A DNA stretch of 9,441 bases from contig CAMGSV010000090.1 in the NCBI GenBank assembly GCA_946061495.1, positions 1 to 9,441 on the forward strand, written 5' to 3'. The position numbers and the translations under genes are program-made. This document shows positions 1 through 5,995 of the stretch, piece after piece. The stretch's first letter is position 1. The number at the start of each line of letters is the position of its first letter. Source of the DNA: an uncultured Spirochaetales bacterium. Lineage in GTDB: Bacteria; Spirochaetota; Spirochaetia; Treponematales; Treponemataceae. A model generated the notes under the pieces. The model saw only the letters and a list, made by a program, of their open reading frames with translations, made no database searches and was not told where the DNA came from.

Positions 1-517
1 TTTTTGTCTTGGGACTCAATGTCATGGACATAAAGCGCCCTTCCATTGCAGGCTGCTTCTCCACAACATATTCGTCGTCAAGCCGTTTGAGTACTTCTTT
101 CAGGACATCATAACCAAGCTCGGTATGGGCCAATTCCCGGCCCCGAAACCGGATTGTCACCTTCACCTTATTGCCTTCGTTAAGAAATTCCTGAACATGC
201 TTTGACTTGAAGTCAAGGTCACCAGCTCCAATCTTTGGTTGCATTCTGATTTCCTTGAGCTTCAGCTGTTTCTGGTTCTTCTTGGAGTCACGGAGCTTTT
301 TCTCCTGTTCGAACCGATATTTGCCATAGTCAAGTATTTTACATACCGGTGGATTCGCCTGTGGCGCAACTTCAACAAGGTCGAGCTCTTGCTCTTTAGC
401 CATTTTGAGGGCTTCAATGGTAGGGACAATACCTTTTTGATCCCCCTTGTCGTCTATTAGTCTGACCTCTCGAACGCGAATCTGCTCGTTGATTCGCAAA
501 CCCTTATTATCCGCCAA
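1..517 (-). CDS. infC: Translation initiation factor IF-3 (3' end cut by window edge)
   Basis: IF-3 binds the 30S ribosomal subunit, keeps it apart from 50S and proofreads the start codon and initiator tRNA. My reading gives 172 codons to the edge, close to the full family length, so only a few residues are missing. The N-domain has the typical opening GLRINEQIRVREVRLI (residues 6-21) and the signature LVEVAPQANPPVCKILDYGK (47-66). A lysine-rich linker follows (73-90), then the C-domain with KVTIRFRGRELAHTELG (119-135). The start is TTG at 517-515: an in-frame TAA lies 12 nt upstream, no ATG or GTG is available, and an AAGGAGG Shine-Dalgarno sits 4 nt before it. Non-ATG starts are known for infC (AUU in E. 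coli, used for autoregulation), so the TTG is notable. In most bacteria rpmI and rplT follow; that side is outside the window. Confidence 0.95.
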   Translation of the reverse strand, partial: MADNKGLRINEQIRVREVRLIDDKGDQKGIVPTIEALKMAKEQELDLVEVAPQANPPVCKILDYGKYRFEQEKKLRDSKKNQKQLKLKEIRMQPKIGAGDLDFKSKHVQEFLNEGNKVKVTIRFRGRELAHTELGYDVLKEVLKRLDDEYVVEKQPAMEGRFMSMTLSPKTK

Positions 518-521
518 CGAT

Positions 522-528
522 CCTCCTT
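522..528 (-). promoter_or_regulatory. Strong Shine-Dalgarno that fixes the infC TTG start
   Basis: The minus strand reads AAGGAGG, then ATCG, then TTG. The 4-nt spacing is slightly short. The TAA stop that closes the upstream frame overlaps this element, so no start further upstream is possible. Confidence 0.8.
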
Positions 529-581
529 AGCCGCTTTTTTCCAAACTGGATAAAATGACACTTATGTAAAGCATATTGGCC

Positions 582-611
582 ATAATAGCAGATAATGGGG
601 GGATGTGTCTA
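582..611 (-). promoter_or_regulatory. Candidate sigma-70 promoter of infC
   Basis: On the minus strand TAGACA (611-606) and TATTAT (587-582) are separated by 18 nt, each matching consensus at five of six positions. Transcription would start near 575, giving a leader of nearly 60 nt before the infC TTG. No transcript data support it. Confidence 0.5.
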
Positions 612-645
612 GTGTTGGCGGCCTCGGCGGTATTATCCAAGGTAA

Positions 646-1128
646 TCATTGTTCCATGAGCAGTTTGATATACTTGTCTGCCTCTTCGTTTATGAATTGC
701 TCCATGGTCTTGTTGTAGTCTATCCAAGTCGATGAAAATAACTTCTGGACTCCGGGGATTTGAGTGAGGTCACTTGGGGTCATCTGGGTGTAATTTAATC
801 CCCTGGTCTCAAAGAAATCCCTGACATCTTCTACAGAATTTATCAATATATATAACGAATGAGGCGCAATGGAACTCTTTTCGTCGTGGTCGTTCACGGG
901 TGGGCTGTTTTTCACTTCTAAGGTTTTTATGTTTCTCTTTTCTTTGGCGGTAAAGAATCGTCGTTTCAACTCATAACCGGCAATCTTTACGGTCTTTTTT
1001 ACAGCATACCTTATCTGGGGATCATTGGCATATTGTTCTGTTATTTTTAATGCGGTGTCAAATTGTTCTTTTGTCACCTTGAGTGCGTATGTTGTCTGCC
1101 ATGATTTTTCTATGTCACATTTCTGCAT
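646..1128 (-). CDS. Hypothetical protein, possibly the displaced C-terminal part of the upstream lipoprotein
   Basis: A 160-codon reading frame I do not recognise. It is soluble, rich in charged residues and lysine, has no signal peptide or membrane segment, and ends in EEADKYIKLLMEQ. Its ATG lies 14 bases inside the end of the lipoprotein ORF at 1115-1432. No Shine-Dalgarno precedes it, and its own frame is closed by a TGA about 30 nt upstream of the ATG. This fits two readings. Either it is a separate gene translated by coupling, or lipoprotein and ORF were one protein of about 260 residues and a frameshift (real or a sequencing error) split them near 1115-1160. I lean towards the second, because a cytoplasmic fragment directly behind a very short lipoprotein is odd. 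The stretch is visibly AT-richer than fba, hisS and coaX. It ends just before the infC leader. Confidence 0.55.
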   Translation of the reverse strand: MQKCDIEKSWQTTYALKVTKEQFDTALKITEQYANDPQIRYAVKKTVKIAGYELKRRFFTAKEKRNIKTLEVKNSPPVNDHDEKSSIAPHSLYILINSVEDVRDFFETRGLNYTQMTPSDLTQIPGVQKLFSSTWIDYNKTMEQFINEEADKYIKLLMEQ

Positions 1129-1432
1129 ATAAAGGTTGTTTGAGAGATCTGTACAGTGTCACTTTCACCAGGTTGATGAGTCCCTTCAGGATATTCTCAA
1201 TGGAAAGAGGGTTATTGTAATGGGGGTTGTATGTTCTGATAAAAAGGAAGGTTTCTCCATCTATCGTAATATTTTTATCTTCGTTATAGGTGATTACCGT
1301 TGGTTCTTGTGGAACAACAGGAAAATCCCGTGCTGTCTGACAAGAAAACATGAATAACGATAGAAATAAGATGCTGACAAAGCTGATTGGGCGCAATACA
1401 GTTGCTTGCAGTTTTTTTCCGTTTTTAGGCAT
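1115..1432 (-). CDS. Short putative lipoprotein, possibly truncated by a frameshift
   Basis: A 105-residue product with a basic N-terminus (MPKNGKK), a hydrophobic stretch at about residues 16-29 (ISFVSILFLSLFMF) and a lipobox-like SC with Cys31 as the likely lipidated residue. Spirochaete lipoboxes are looser than those of E. coli, so FMFSC is acceptable. The mature part is only about 75 residues and resembles no family I know. It stops at a TGA whose upstream ATG sits 14 bases after the start of the next frame (646-1128). A combined product would be a more usual size for a surface or periplasmic lipoprotein. No Shine-Dalgarno precedes the ATG, and a good -10 element ends 7 nt before it, so the message may be leaderless. 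Substrate or partner: unknown. Confidence 0.6.
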   Translation of the reverse strand: MPKNGKKLQATVLRPISFVSILFLSLFMFSCQTARDFPVVPQEPTVITYNEDKNITIDGETFLFIRTYNPHYNNPLSIENILKGLINLVKVTLYRSLKQPLYAEM

Positions 1433-1439
1433 ATGTATA

Positions 1440-1467
1440 ATTATGGCTACAGAGTTAAAATAGTCAA
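1440..1467 (-). promoter_or_regulatory. Candidate sigma-70 promoter of the lipoprotein gene
   Basis: Minus strand: TTGACT (1467-1462), 16 nt, CATAAT (1445-1440), each five of six matches. Only 7 nt separate the -10 from the ATG at 1432, placing the start of transcription at or just before the start codon. Confidence 0.5.
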
Positions 1468-1510
1468 TATTTTTTCAATCAATGTTTTCTGTTGAAAAGT
1501 ATCATGTTGA

Positions 1511-1538
1511 TTGACACTATTCTTTTGTGTTATGTTAT
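1511..1538 (+). promoter_or_regulatory. Candidate sigma-70 promoter of the membrane protein gene
   Basis: A perfect TTGACA (1511-1516), 16 nt, then TGTTAT (1533-1538, four of six). Six bases later is the ATG at 1545, the expected +1 position. It diverges from the lipoprotein promoter at 1440-1467. Confidence 0.45.
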
Positions 1539-1544
1539 TCCATC

Positions 1545-2216
1545 ATGTGGTTGTTTGCAGTTTTTTTTGTGCCCATCATGGTTGTCCTGTATCTGTTGAC
1601 CCATCAGGGAGTAGTAAATCGAGCTGCTGTTGTGGCGGGGCTTTTCATGGGGACGTTCCTTTGTGTCTTTGCCATTTTCTTTGGTTCGGGATATAGGATG
1701 TATCCCGCCTCTCTCATTGGCATCTTTTTTCCCATTTTCCTCTATGAGGTTCTTCTGCCCTTGGGTGTGTTGACTCTCATCACGTTGGTATGCTTCAAGG
1801 ATGAGCTGCTGGTGCGGGCGGGGGCCCTCATGCCGGTTTTCCTTGGGTTCTTTTGTCTTTACACCCCCTTCAGGCTCTTCTTCAGGTCGGAAACCTTGTC
1901 TGGATTCACCCTGTTCCTGAAGCCGGTGCTGCTGTTCTGCTGTGTGGCCGGTGTTGCCTGCGCCATAAAGCTGCTGATGGACTATTTTGCCCACAGGAAG
2001 CAGATGATGCAGGGGCAGGATGGCAAGAAGAATGGGCGTGCATTGCCTGCTGTTGTCGGTGTCTGCGGTCTTGCCAGTGCTGTGGTTCCGGCCTTGGCGG
2101 AGGCCTTGTGGTACTCTGGTGCATCTCTTGTGCTGTGGGGTGGGGTGGGTGTCGTATGCCTCTGCTCCACCGGGTTTCTGCTGGCGTGCAGCCACAGAGG
2201 AATGACCTCCAACTAG
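1545..2216 (+). CDS. Polytopic inner-membrane protein of unknown function
   Basis: A 223-residue, very hydrophobic protein with about six to seven predicted membrane segments, for example WLFAVFFVPIMVVLYLL at the N-terminus, AAVVAGLFMGTFLCVFAIFF, SLIGIFFPIFLYEVLLPLGV, and a final pair around SLVLWGGVGVVCLCSTGFLL. One clearly hydrophilic loop (RKQMMQGQDGKKNGRA, about residues 151-166) lies between the fifth segment and the last ones. I see no catalytic or transporter signature and do not recognise the family. The ATG at 1545 is preferred over an in-frame GTG at 1527, because 1527 falls inside the promoter spacer. No Shine-Dalgarno precedes either. A long reading frame on the opposite strand is a shadow of this gene. 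The gene stands alone and ends in a terminator shared with fba. Confidence 0.7.
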   Translation: MWLFAVFFVPIMVVLYLLTHQGVVNRAAVVAGLFMGTFLCVFAIFFGSGYRMYPASLIGIFFPIFLYEVLLPLGVLTLITLVCFKDELLVRAGALMPVFLGFFCLYTPFRLFFRSETLSGFTLFLKPVLLFCCVAGVACAIKLLMDYFAHRKQMMQGQDGKKNGRALPAVVGVCGLASAVVPALAEALWYSGASLVLWGGVGVVCLCSTGFLLACSHRGMTSN

Positions 2217-2235
2217 AAAAATCTTGTTTCAAATA

Positions 2236-2293
2236 AAAATGCCCGAAGGCATCCTTGGCAAGCTATCCTTGCTGGATGTCCTCCGGGCATTTT
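2236..2293. terminator. Bidirectional terminator between the membrane protein gene and fba
   Basis: The perfect outer arms AAAATGCCCG (2236-2245) and CGGGCATTTT (2284-2293) enclose further pairing (GCATCC with GGATG, GCAAG with CTTGC) with small bulges, making one long stem closed by a short loop around 2262-2267. T-rich sequence follows on both strands. It lies between two convergent genes and can serve both. Confidence 0.85.
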
Positions 2294-2311
2294 CTGCTTT
2301 GGGAGGGGGCA

Positions 2312-3310
2312 TTAGGCCTGGCCAGCTGAACCAAGGACCTCCTTGTTCTTGTGCATGTACAGGTTCTTCAACTCGTCTCTGGCAGGTCCCAGGTACTTGC
2401 GAGGATCGAACTCTTCGGGATGCTCGGCGAATACTTTGCGGATGGCGGCTGTCATGGCCAGGCGTCCATCTGAGTCGATGTTGATCTTGCAGACGGCTGA
2501 CTTGGCTGCCTTTCTCAACTGCTCCTCAGGAATGCCAACGGAGTCGGTGAGCTTTCCGCCGTACTTTTCGATTTCCTTTACATACTCAACGGGAACGGAG
2601 GATGATCCATGGAGGACGATGGGGAATCCGGGAAGCTTCTTCTCAATCTCCTCAAGGATGTCGAAGGCCAAGGGAGGGGGAATCAGAACGCCGTCTGCAT
2701 TGCGGGTGCACTGCTCAGGCTTGAACTTCTGACGACCGTGGCTTGTTCCGATGGAGATGGCTAGGGAGTCTACGCCGGTCTTGCTGACGAAGTCTTGTAC
2801 CTCCTCGGGCTTTGTGTAGTGGCTTTCCTCGGCGCTCACATCATCCTCAACACCAGCCAGAACCCCCAGCTCACCTTCGACGGTGACATAGTTCTCGCGG
2901 CTGTGGGCATATTCGCAGACCTGCTTGGTGAGGGCGACGTTTTCGTCGTAGGGGAGGTGTGAACCGTCAATCATAACAGAGGAGAAACCGCTGTCGATGC
3001 AGTCCTTGCACAATTCGAAGGAATCACCATGGTCAAGGTGCAGTACGATGGGGATGTCATAGCCAAGCTCATTGGCGTACTCTACAGCACCACGAGCCAT
3101 GTTCCGCAGCAAGTTTTTGTTGGCGTACTTGCGGGCACCGGAAGAAACCTGGAGGATAACAGGAGACCTTGTTTCTACACAAGCCTGGATGATGGCCTGG
3201 AGCTGCTCCATGTTATTGAAGTTGTAGGCGGGAATTGCATATCCGCCCTTGATGGCCTTGGCAAACATTTCCTTTGTGTTCACAAGACCAAGTTCCTTGT
3301 AGTTTGTCAT
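2312..3310 (-). CDS. fba: Class II fructose-bisphosphate aldolase
   Basis: A zinc-dependent aldolase that cleaves fructose 1,6-bisphosphate to glyceraldehyde 3-phosphate and dihydroxyacetone phosphate in glycolysis, and runs in reverse in gluconeogenesis. At 332 residues it is a full-length TIM-barrel enzyme. Visible signatures: AIPAYNFNNMEQ (25-36); HLDHGDSFELC (91-101), with catalytic Asp93 and zinc ligand His94; the VEGELG stretch (144-149); zinc ligand His191 in GTSHGRQKFK; zinc ligand His234 in VLHGSSSV; and NIDSDGR (277-283) for phosphate and dihydroxyacetone binding. The sequence is of the class IIB type rather than the longer E. coli FbaA type. The ATG at 3310 has a GAGGAG Shine-Dalgarno 6 nt upstream. 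It is transcribed away from the flaA pair and converges on the membrane protein gene. T. pallidum has, as I recall, the same aldolase next to flaA genes. The related GatY/KbaY tagatose aldolases are the main alternative, but the context gives no tagatose pathway. Confidence 0.95.
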   Translation of the reverse strand: MTNYKELGLVNTKEMFAKAIKGGYAIPAYNFNNMEQLQAIIQACVETRSPVILQVSSGARKYANKNLLRNMARGAVEYANELGYDIPIVLHLDHGDSFELCKDCIDSGFSSVMIDGSHLPYDENVALTKQVCEYAHSRENYVTVEGELGVLAGVEDDVSAEESHYTKPEEVQDFVSKTGVDSLAISIGTSHGRQKFKPEQCTRNADGVLIPPPLAFDILEEIEKKLPGFPIVLHGSSSVPVEYVKEIEKYGGKLTDSVGIPEEQLRKAAKSAVCKINIDSDGRLAMTAAIRKVFAEHPEEFDPRKYLGPARDELKNLYMHKNKEVLGSAGQA

Positions 3311-3340
3311 GCTTGACTCCTCTGAATAATTATATATCGA

Positions 3341-3369
3341 ATAATATGCCTTTAGGGGAAAATAATCAA
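3341..3369 (-). promoter_or_regulatory. Candidate sigma-70 promoter of fba
   Basis: Minus strand: TTGATT (3369-3364), 17 nt, TATTAT (3346-3341). The start point would be near 3334, giving a leader of about 25 nt that carries the GAGGAG Shine-Dalgarno. A second TATAAT-like string at about 3331-3338 lacks a matching -35. Confidence 0.6.
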
Positions 3370-3378
3370 GGGCGGACT

Positions 3379-3406
3379 AGGAAAAAGAAAAAAAGAGGAA
3401 AAAGAG
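3379..3406 (+). promoter_or_regulatory. 28-nt purine/A-tract element upstream of the flaA promoter
   Basis: An unbroken run of A and G, mostly A-tracts separated by G, ends one base before the flaA -35 hexamer. Position and composition suit an UP element that contacts the RNA polymerase alpha subunit, or intrinsic DNA bending. It lies between the divergent fba and flaA promoters. The function is inferred from position only. Confidence 0.4.
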
Positions 3407-3407
3407 T

Positions 3408-3436
3408 TTGACAAAGATATGTTGAAGAAATATAAT
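3408..3436 (+). promoter_or_regulatory. Perfect-consensus sigma-70 promoter of the flaA operon
   Basis: TTGACA (3408-3413), 17 nt, TATAAT (3431-3436): exact consensus hexamers at optimal spacing. Transcription would start near 3443, leaving a leader of about 45 nt with a small inverted repeat (ATAGT-gta-ACTAT, 3447-3459) and an AAAGGAG Shine-Dalgarno. No sigma-28-type flagellar promoter is visible here. This fits the general view that treponemal flaA genes use the housekeeping sigma factor. Confidence 0.85.
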
Positions 3437-3488
3437 GGTGACGATAATAGTGTAACTATATCTTTTCAGTTCATTAAAGGAGTTTTGG

Positions 3489-4286
3489 ATGAAGCAGGGC
3501 GTTTGTGTCTTTGTGAGTCTCGTTCTTATGGTCTTGTTCTGTGTCCCGGTTTTCGGACAGCCTAGCGTTAAGAGCGTGGAAACAATCAGTATTGATAATT
3601 TTGATACTGCTGATGAGATGGGTTGGACATGGGATTACCAGGCCAGCAGGTTCGTGACGGAAGGATATCCCAAGGTGGGATATTTTGATGGTATGCCTAG
3701 TTCTCTGATTCATTTGAGAAAAGATGGCGATCCTGATGCCAAGGTTCTTGGTGTGAAGGTTCTGTTCGACCGCAAGGGTGACAACTGGTTCGAGATTTTC
3801 CCCACCACCACTGGTGATGATGGTGAAACAAAGAACCACGAGATTCCCATGATCGGAACCGTAAACCAGATTGACTTCTGGGTATGGGGTGCCAACTACC
3901 TGTACTTCGTTGAGGTTCTGGTGCGTGATGCAGAGGGTCGTGTGCATGTTATTCCTGCCTGCAACACCGCTTTTGACGGATGGCGCAACATTGTGGTCAA
4001 TATGCCCACCTATATCCGCCAGCAGTCCCGCATGCGTTCCGGCCCCGAAATGCTGTCCTTTGTTGGATTCAGAGTGCGGACCGATCCCAATGAGTATGTG
4101 GATGACTTCCTCATCTACTTTGACAACTTGAAGTATACAACAAATATTCTTGAGAATATCTACGATGGATACGAGTTGCGTAATGCAGATTTTGGCTCCG
4201 ATGAAGGCGACGGTGGTAGTAGCAGGGGTCGCCAGACTTCTGGAACAACTGTACAGACTCAGAACCAGGAGGTTGGAGAAAAATGA
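3489..4286 (+). CDS. flaA: FlaA-family periplasmic flagellar filament sheath protein (first copy)
   Basis: FlaA proteins form the outer layer around the FlaB core of spirochaete periplasmic flagella and affect filament stiffness and cell-wave shape. This 265-residue precursor has a signal peptide (hydrophobic at about residues 4-22, probable cleavage after VFG at 23). The FlaA domain includes KVLGVKVLFDR (85-95), the aromatic block DFWVWGANYLYFVEVLVRD (129-147), FDGWRNIVVNMP (162-173) and FVGFRVRTDP (191-200), ending near residue 230. The last 30 or so residues are a low-complexity tail rich in Gly, Ser, Gln and Glu that the second copy lacks. The ATG at 3489 follows AAAGGAG at good spacing. 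The gene overlaps the next flaA by four bases (ATGA), so the two are co-translated. Which numbered paralogue it matches is uncertain. Confidence 0.9.
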   Translation: MKQGVCVFVSLVLMVLFCVPVFGQPSVKSVETISIDNFDTADEMGWTWDYQASRFVTEGYPKVGYFDGMPSSLIHLRKDGDPDAKVLGVKVLFDRKGDNWFEIFPTTTGDDGETKNHEIPMIGTVNQIDFWVWGANYLYFVEVLVRDAEGRVHVIPACNTAFDGWRNIVVNMPTYIRQQSRMRSGPEMLSFVGFRVRTDPNEYVDDFLIYFDNLKYTTNILENIYDGYELRNADFGSDEGDGGSSRGRQTSGTTVQTQNQEVGEK

Positions 4287-5002
4287 AAAGACTGATTTCT
4301 GTTTTGGTTGTGGCCGCAATCTTTGGTGTGGCCTTTGCTCAGCAGGGAACCTCAAGCTTGTCAGATCCTGATCCTACAATCATTGGAGCTGATTCTGCCA
4401 AGCAGGCTCTGCGAGAGGTTTCTGTTGATTTGTTCGAGCGGGAAGGGTCTTGGAACGCCCGTATTTCCCCCGACAACGGTGTTATCACTGGTCGTTTGTT
4501 CGATGGTAGCCCCGCTGCAAAGGAGCCCATGGAGGAGAATGAAGGTCTTTCTGATGAGCGTGTCCTGGGTGTGAAGGTTGAGTTTTTCCGCCGTGGTGTA
4601 AATAGCTTCTACATCACCGCTGCTCGGCCCATCCCCATTGAGGGAATCACTAAGACTGTTTCTGTCTGGGTTGCTGGCCGTAACCAGGGCCACAGCATGT
4701 ACCTGTTGGTTCAGGATTATTTCGGAAATAATTTCGAAATCTACATGGGAACACTGGCTTTCTCCGGATGGAAGAAGATGACCGTTGCCGTTCCTCCCTC
4801 ACCAGATGGAGAGCGTGGAATCGTTCAGCAGAGCGCATACTACGGCGAGAAGCCCGGTCTGCGTATCGTAGGTTTCCGTGTGGACTGTGATCCCCTGTTG
4901 GCTCGTGGTTCATACTACATGTATCTGGATGACCTCCGTGCCGTTACAGATTTGTATGACATGGAGAATCGCAACGAAGATGACATGATCGACAACTGGT
5001 AA
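4283..5002 (+). CDS. flaA: FlaA-family periplasmic flagellar filament sheath protein (second copy)
   Basis: A 239-residue FlaA precursor exported to the periplasm, with a Sec signal peptide (ISVLVVAAIFGVAFA, likely cleaved after AFA at residue 19). It shares the first copy's landmarks: RVLGVKVEFFRRG (93-105), the TVSVWVAGRNQGHSMYLLVQD block (125-145), FSGWKKMTVAVPP (160-172) and IVGFRVDCDP (195-204). A short acidic tail ends in DDMIDNW. The length is close to that of T. pallidum FlaA2 as I remember it. Its ATG overlaps the stop of the first copy. AGGAGG (4267-4272) and a nearer GGAG (4275-4278) both precede it, suggesting high translation. The two copies are clearly diverged paralogues, not a recent duplication, and may occupy different sheath positions. 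A strong terminator follows within 30 bases. Confidence 0.92.
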   Translation: MKRLISVLVVAAIFGVAFAQQGTSSLSDPDPTIIGADSAKQALREVSVDLFEREGSWNARISPDNGVITGRLFDGSPAAKEPMEENEGLSDERVLGVKVEFFRRGVNSFYITAARPIPIEGITKTVSVWVAGRNQGHSMYLLVQDYFGNNFEIYMGTLAFSGWKKMTVAVPPSPDGERGIVQQSAYYGEKPGLRIVGFRVDCDPLLARGSYYMYLDDLRAVTDLYDMENRNEDDMIDNW

Positions 5003-5029
5003 TAGGTTGTGGTGTAGTTTATACTAATG

Positions 5030-5062
5030 AAAGACCCTTGCTCGTGCAGGGGTCTTTTCTTA
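5030..5062 (+). terminator. Rho-independent terminator of the flaA operon
   Basis: A 12-bp stem, AAAGACCCTTGC (5030-5041) with GCAGGGGTCTTT (5046-5057), containing one G-T pair and a TCGT loop. A T-rich tail (TCTTATTT) follows. It begins 28 bases after the second flaA stop. Confidence 0.9.
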
Positions 5063-5074
5063 TTTGGAGGGCTT

Positions 5075-5116
5075 ATGGAGCACTGGTCTTTGCTGGAGGT
5101 GTTTGATTGTGATTAA
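5075..5116 (+). CDS. Possible 13-residue leader ORF upstream of the HAD gene
   Basis: ATG at 5075 follows GGAGG (5066-5070) at 4 nt and encodes MEHWSLLEVFDCD before TAA. The ORF overlaps the probable GTG start of the HAD gene (5109) by 8 bases in another frame, so its translation could feed ribosomes to that start. The peptide has no obvious attenuator-type codon run. It may simply be chance; no coding evidence beyond the Shine-Dalgarno exists. Confidence 0.3.
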   Translation: MEHWSLLEVFDCD

Positions 5117-5900
5117 TTTTAATGAAAAGAAAGGGTTTATCTGTGATATGGATGGAGTCATCTATCATGGAAATAGAATTTTGCCCGGTGTAGTTGAATT
5201 CATCAGCTGGTTGCAGCGAGAGGGAAAGGAATTTCTTTTCCTGACGAATAACAGCGGTTCCACTCCCAGAGAGTTGCAGCAGAAACTGGCTCGAATGGGA
5301 CTTGAGGTGCCGGAGCAGCATTTTTATACCAGTGCATTGGCCACCGCCGCCTTCTTGAAGGAGCAGTCTCCCGGCTGTTCTGTATATGCCATTGGTGAGG
5401 CTGGGCTTTTCAATGCCCTGTATGATGCCGGTATCACCATGAACGATGTGAATCCTGACTATGTAGTGATGGGGGAGGGAAAGGCATATTCCCTGGATAC
5501 CCTCACCAAGGCGACGAATTTGGTGCTGAAAGGTGCGCGACTCATCGGGGCAAACTCGGATGTGTCTGGTCCCATTGAGAACGGAATCACACCGGCTTGC
5601 AGGGCATTGGTGGCTCCCATCGAGATGGCAACCGGTACCCAGGCATATTTTTGCGGAAAGCCAAATCCTCTGATGATGCGGACGGGGTTGAAGCTCTTGG
5701 GCTGCCATTCCGGAGAGGCGGTGATGGTGGGGGACCGGATGGATACGGACATCATCTCGGGCTTGGAGAGTGGCATGTCCACCGTGCTTGTTTTGTCCGG
5801 CGTGTCCACGGAGGAAACCATCAGGACCTACGCCTATCGTCCTACCATTGTGCTGGATGGGGTGGGGGACATCGTTCGTTTGGCTGGTGAATCGAAATAA
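5109..5900 (+). CDS. NagD-type HAD-superfamily phosphatase (subclass IIA)
   Basis: A 263-residue cytoplasmic HAD hydrolase. All four HAD motifs are visible: motif I DMDGVIYHG (13-21) with nucleophile Asp13 and acid/base Asp15; motif II FLTNNSGS (44-51); motif III Lys184 in CGKPNP; motif IV VGDRMDTDI (207-215) binding Mg2+. The cap between motifs II and III, with PDYVVMGEGKAYSLD (116-130) and LIGANSDVSGP (145-155), is the C2 type of NagD, PNPase and phosphoglycolate phosphatase relatives. These typically dephosphorylate small phosphometabolites such as nucleotides, glycerol phosphate or phosphoglycolate; the substrate here cannot be read from sequence. I chose GTG at 5109, with GGAGG at 5095-5099, because an upstream TTG (5064) would prepend unrelated residues. 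The flaA terminator sits just upstream and no clear promoter is seen, so readthrough may contribute to expression. Confidence 0.88.
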   Translation: MINFNEKKGFICDMDGVIYHGNRILPGVVEFISWLQREGKEFLFLTNNSGSTPRELQQKLARMGLEVPEQHFYTSALATAAFLKEQSPGCSVYAIGEAGLFNALYDAGITMNDVNPDYVVMGEGKAYSLDTLTKATNLVLKGARLIGANSDVSGPIENGITPACRALVAPIEMATGTQAYFCGKPNPLMMRTGLKLLGCHSGEAVMVGDRMDTDIISGLESGMSTVLVLSGVSTEETIRTYAYRPTIVLDGVGDIVRLAGESK

Positions 5901-5920
5901 TAATTCCACCTAAAATAATA

Positions 5921-5956
5921 AGCCCTCACCTTACTTCTTGAAGCAAGGTGAGGGCT
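5921..5956. terminator. Bidirectional terminator between the HAD gene and hisS
   Basis: AGCCCTCACCTT (5921-5932) pairs perfectly with AAGGTGAGGGCT (5945-5956). An inner CTTC/GAAG stem sits across one A-C mismatch, with a TT loop. A-rich sequence before it and T-rich sequence after it allow use from both strands. It lies between convergent genes. Confidence 0.88.
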
Positions 5957-5995
5957 CATTGTCTTTTGATACCAGCTATCTGGCATGCAAATCAA

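Noticed and set aside
239..460. A 73-codon plus-strand hydrophobic frame
   Set aside because: It is antisense to infC, whose protein matches IF-3 throughout.
527..649. A 40-codon minus-strand frame whose ATG overlaps the stop of the 160-codon ORF (ATGA) and which ends at the infC Shine-Dalgarno
   Set aside because: No Shine-Dalgarno, no recognisable peptide, and the candidate infC promoter lies inside it; most likely leader or spacer DNA.
1527..1544. Upstream GTG start for the membrane protein
   Set aside because: It falls between the -35 and -10 of the best promoter and adds six residues that do not extend a signal or membrane segment.
1530..2195. A 221-codon minus-strand frame opposite the membrane protein gene
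   Set aside because: The product is full of His, Gln and Pro with no domain, whereas the plus-strand product has clear membrane segments and a promoter.
3474..4355. A 293-codon open frame on the minus strand opposite the first flaA
   Set aside because: It lies wholly antisense to a recognised gene, has no Shine-Dalgarno or family features, and arises from codon use in flaA that avoids reverse-strand stops.
5020..5025. A TATACT -10-like hexamer between the flaA stop and terminator, possibly serving the HAD gene
   Set aside because: No acceptable -35 at 16-18 nt, and a strong terminator lies directly downstream.
5073..5909. A 278-codon open frame on the minus strand opposite the HAD phosphatase gene
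   Set aside because: The plus strand shows all four HAD motifs; the antisense product is His/Gln/Arg-rich low-quality sequence typical of a shadow frame.
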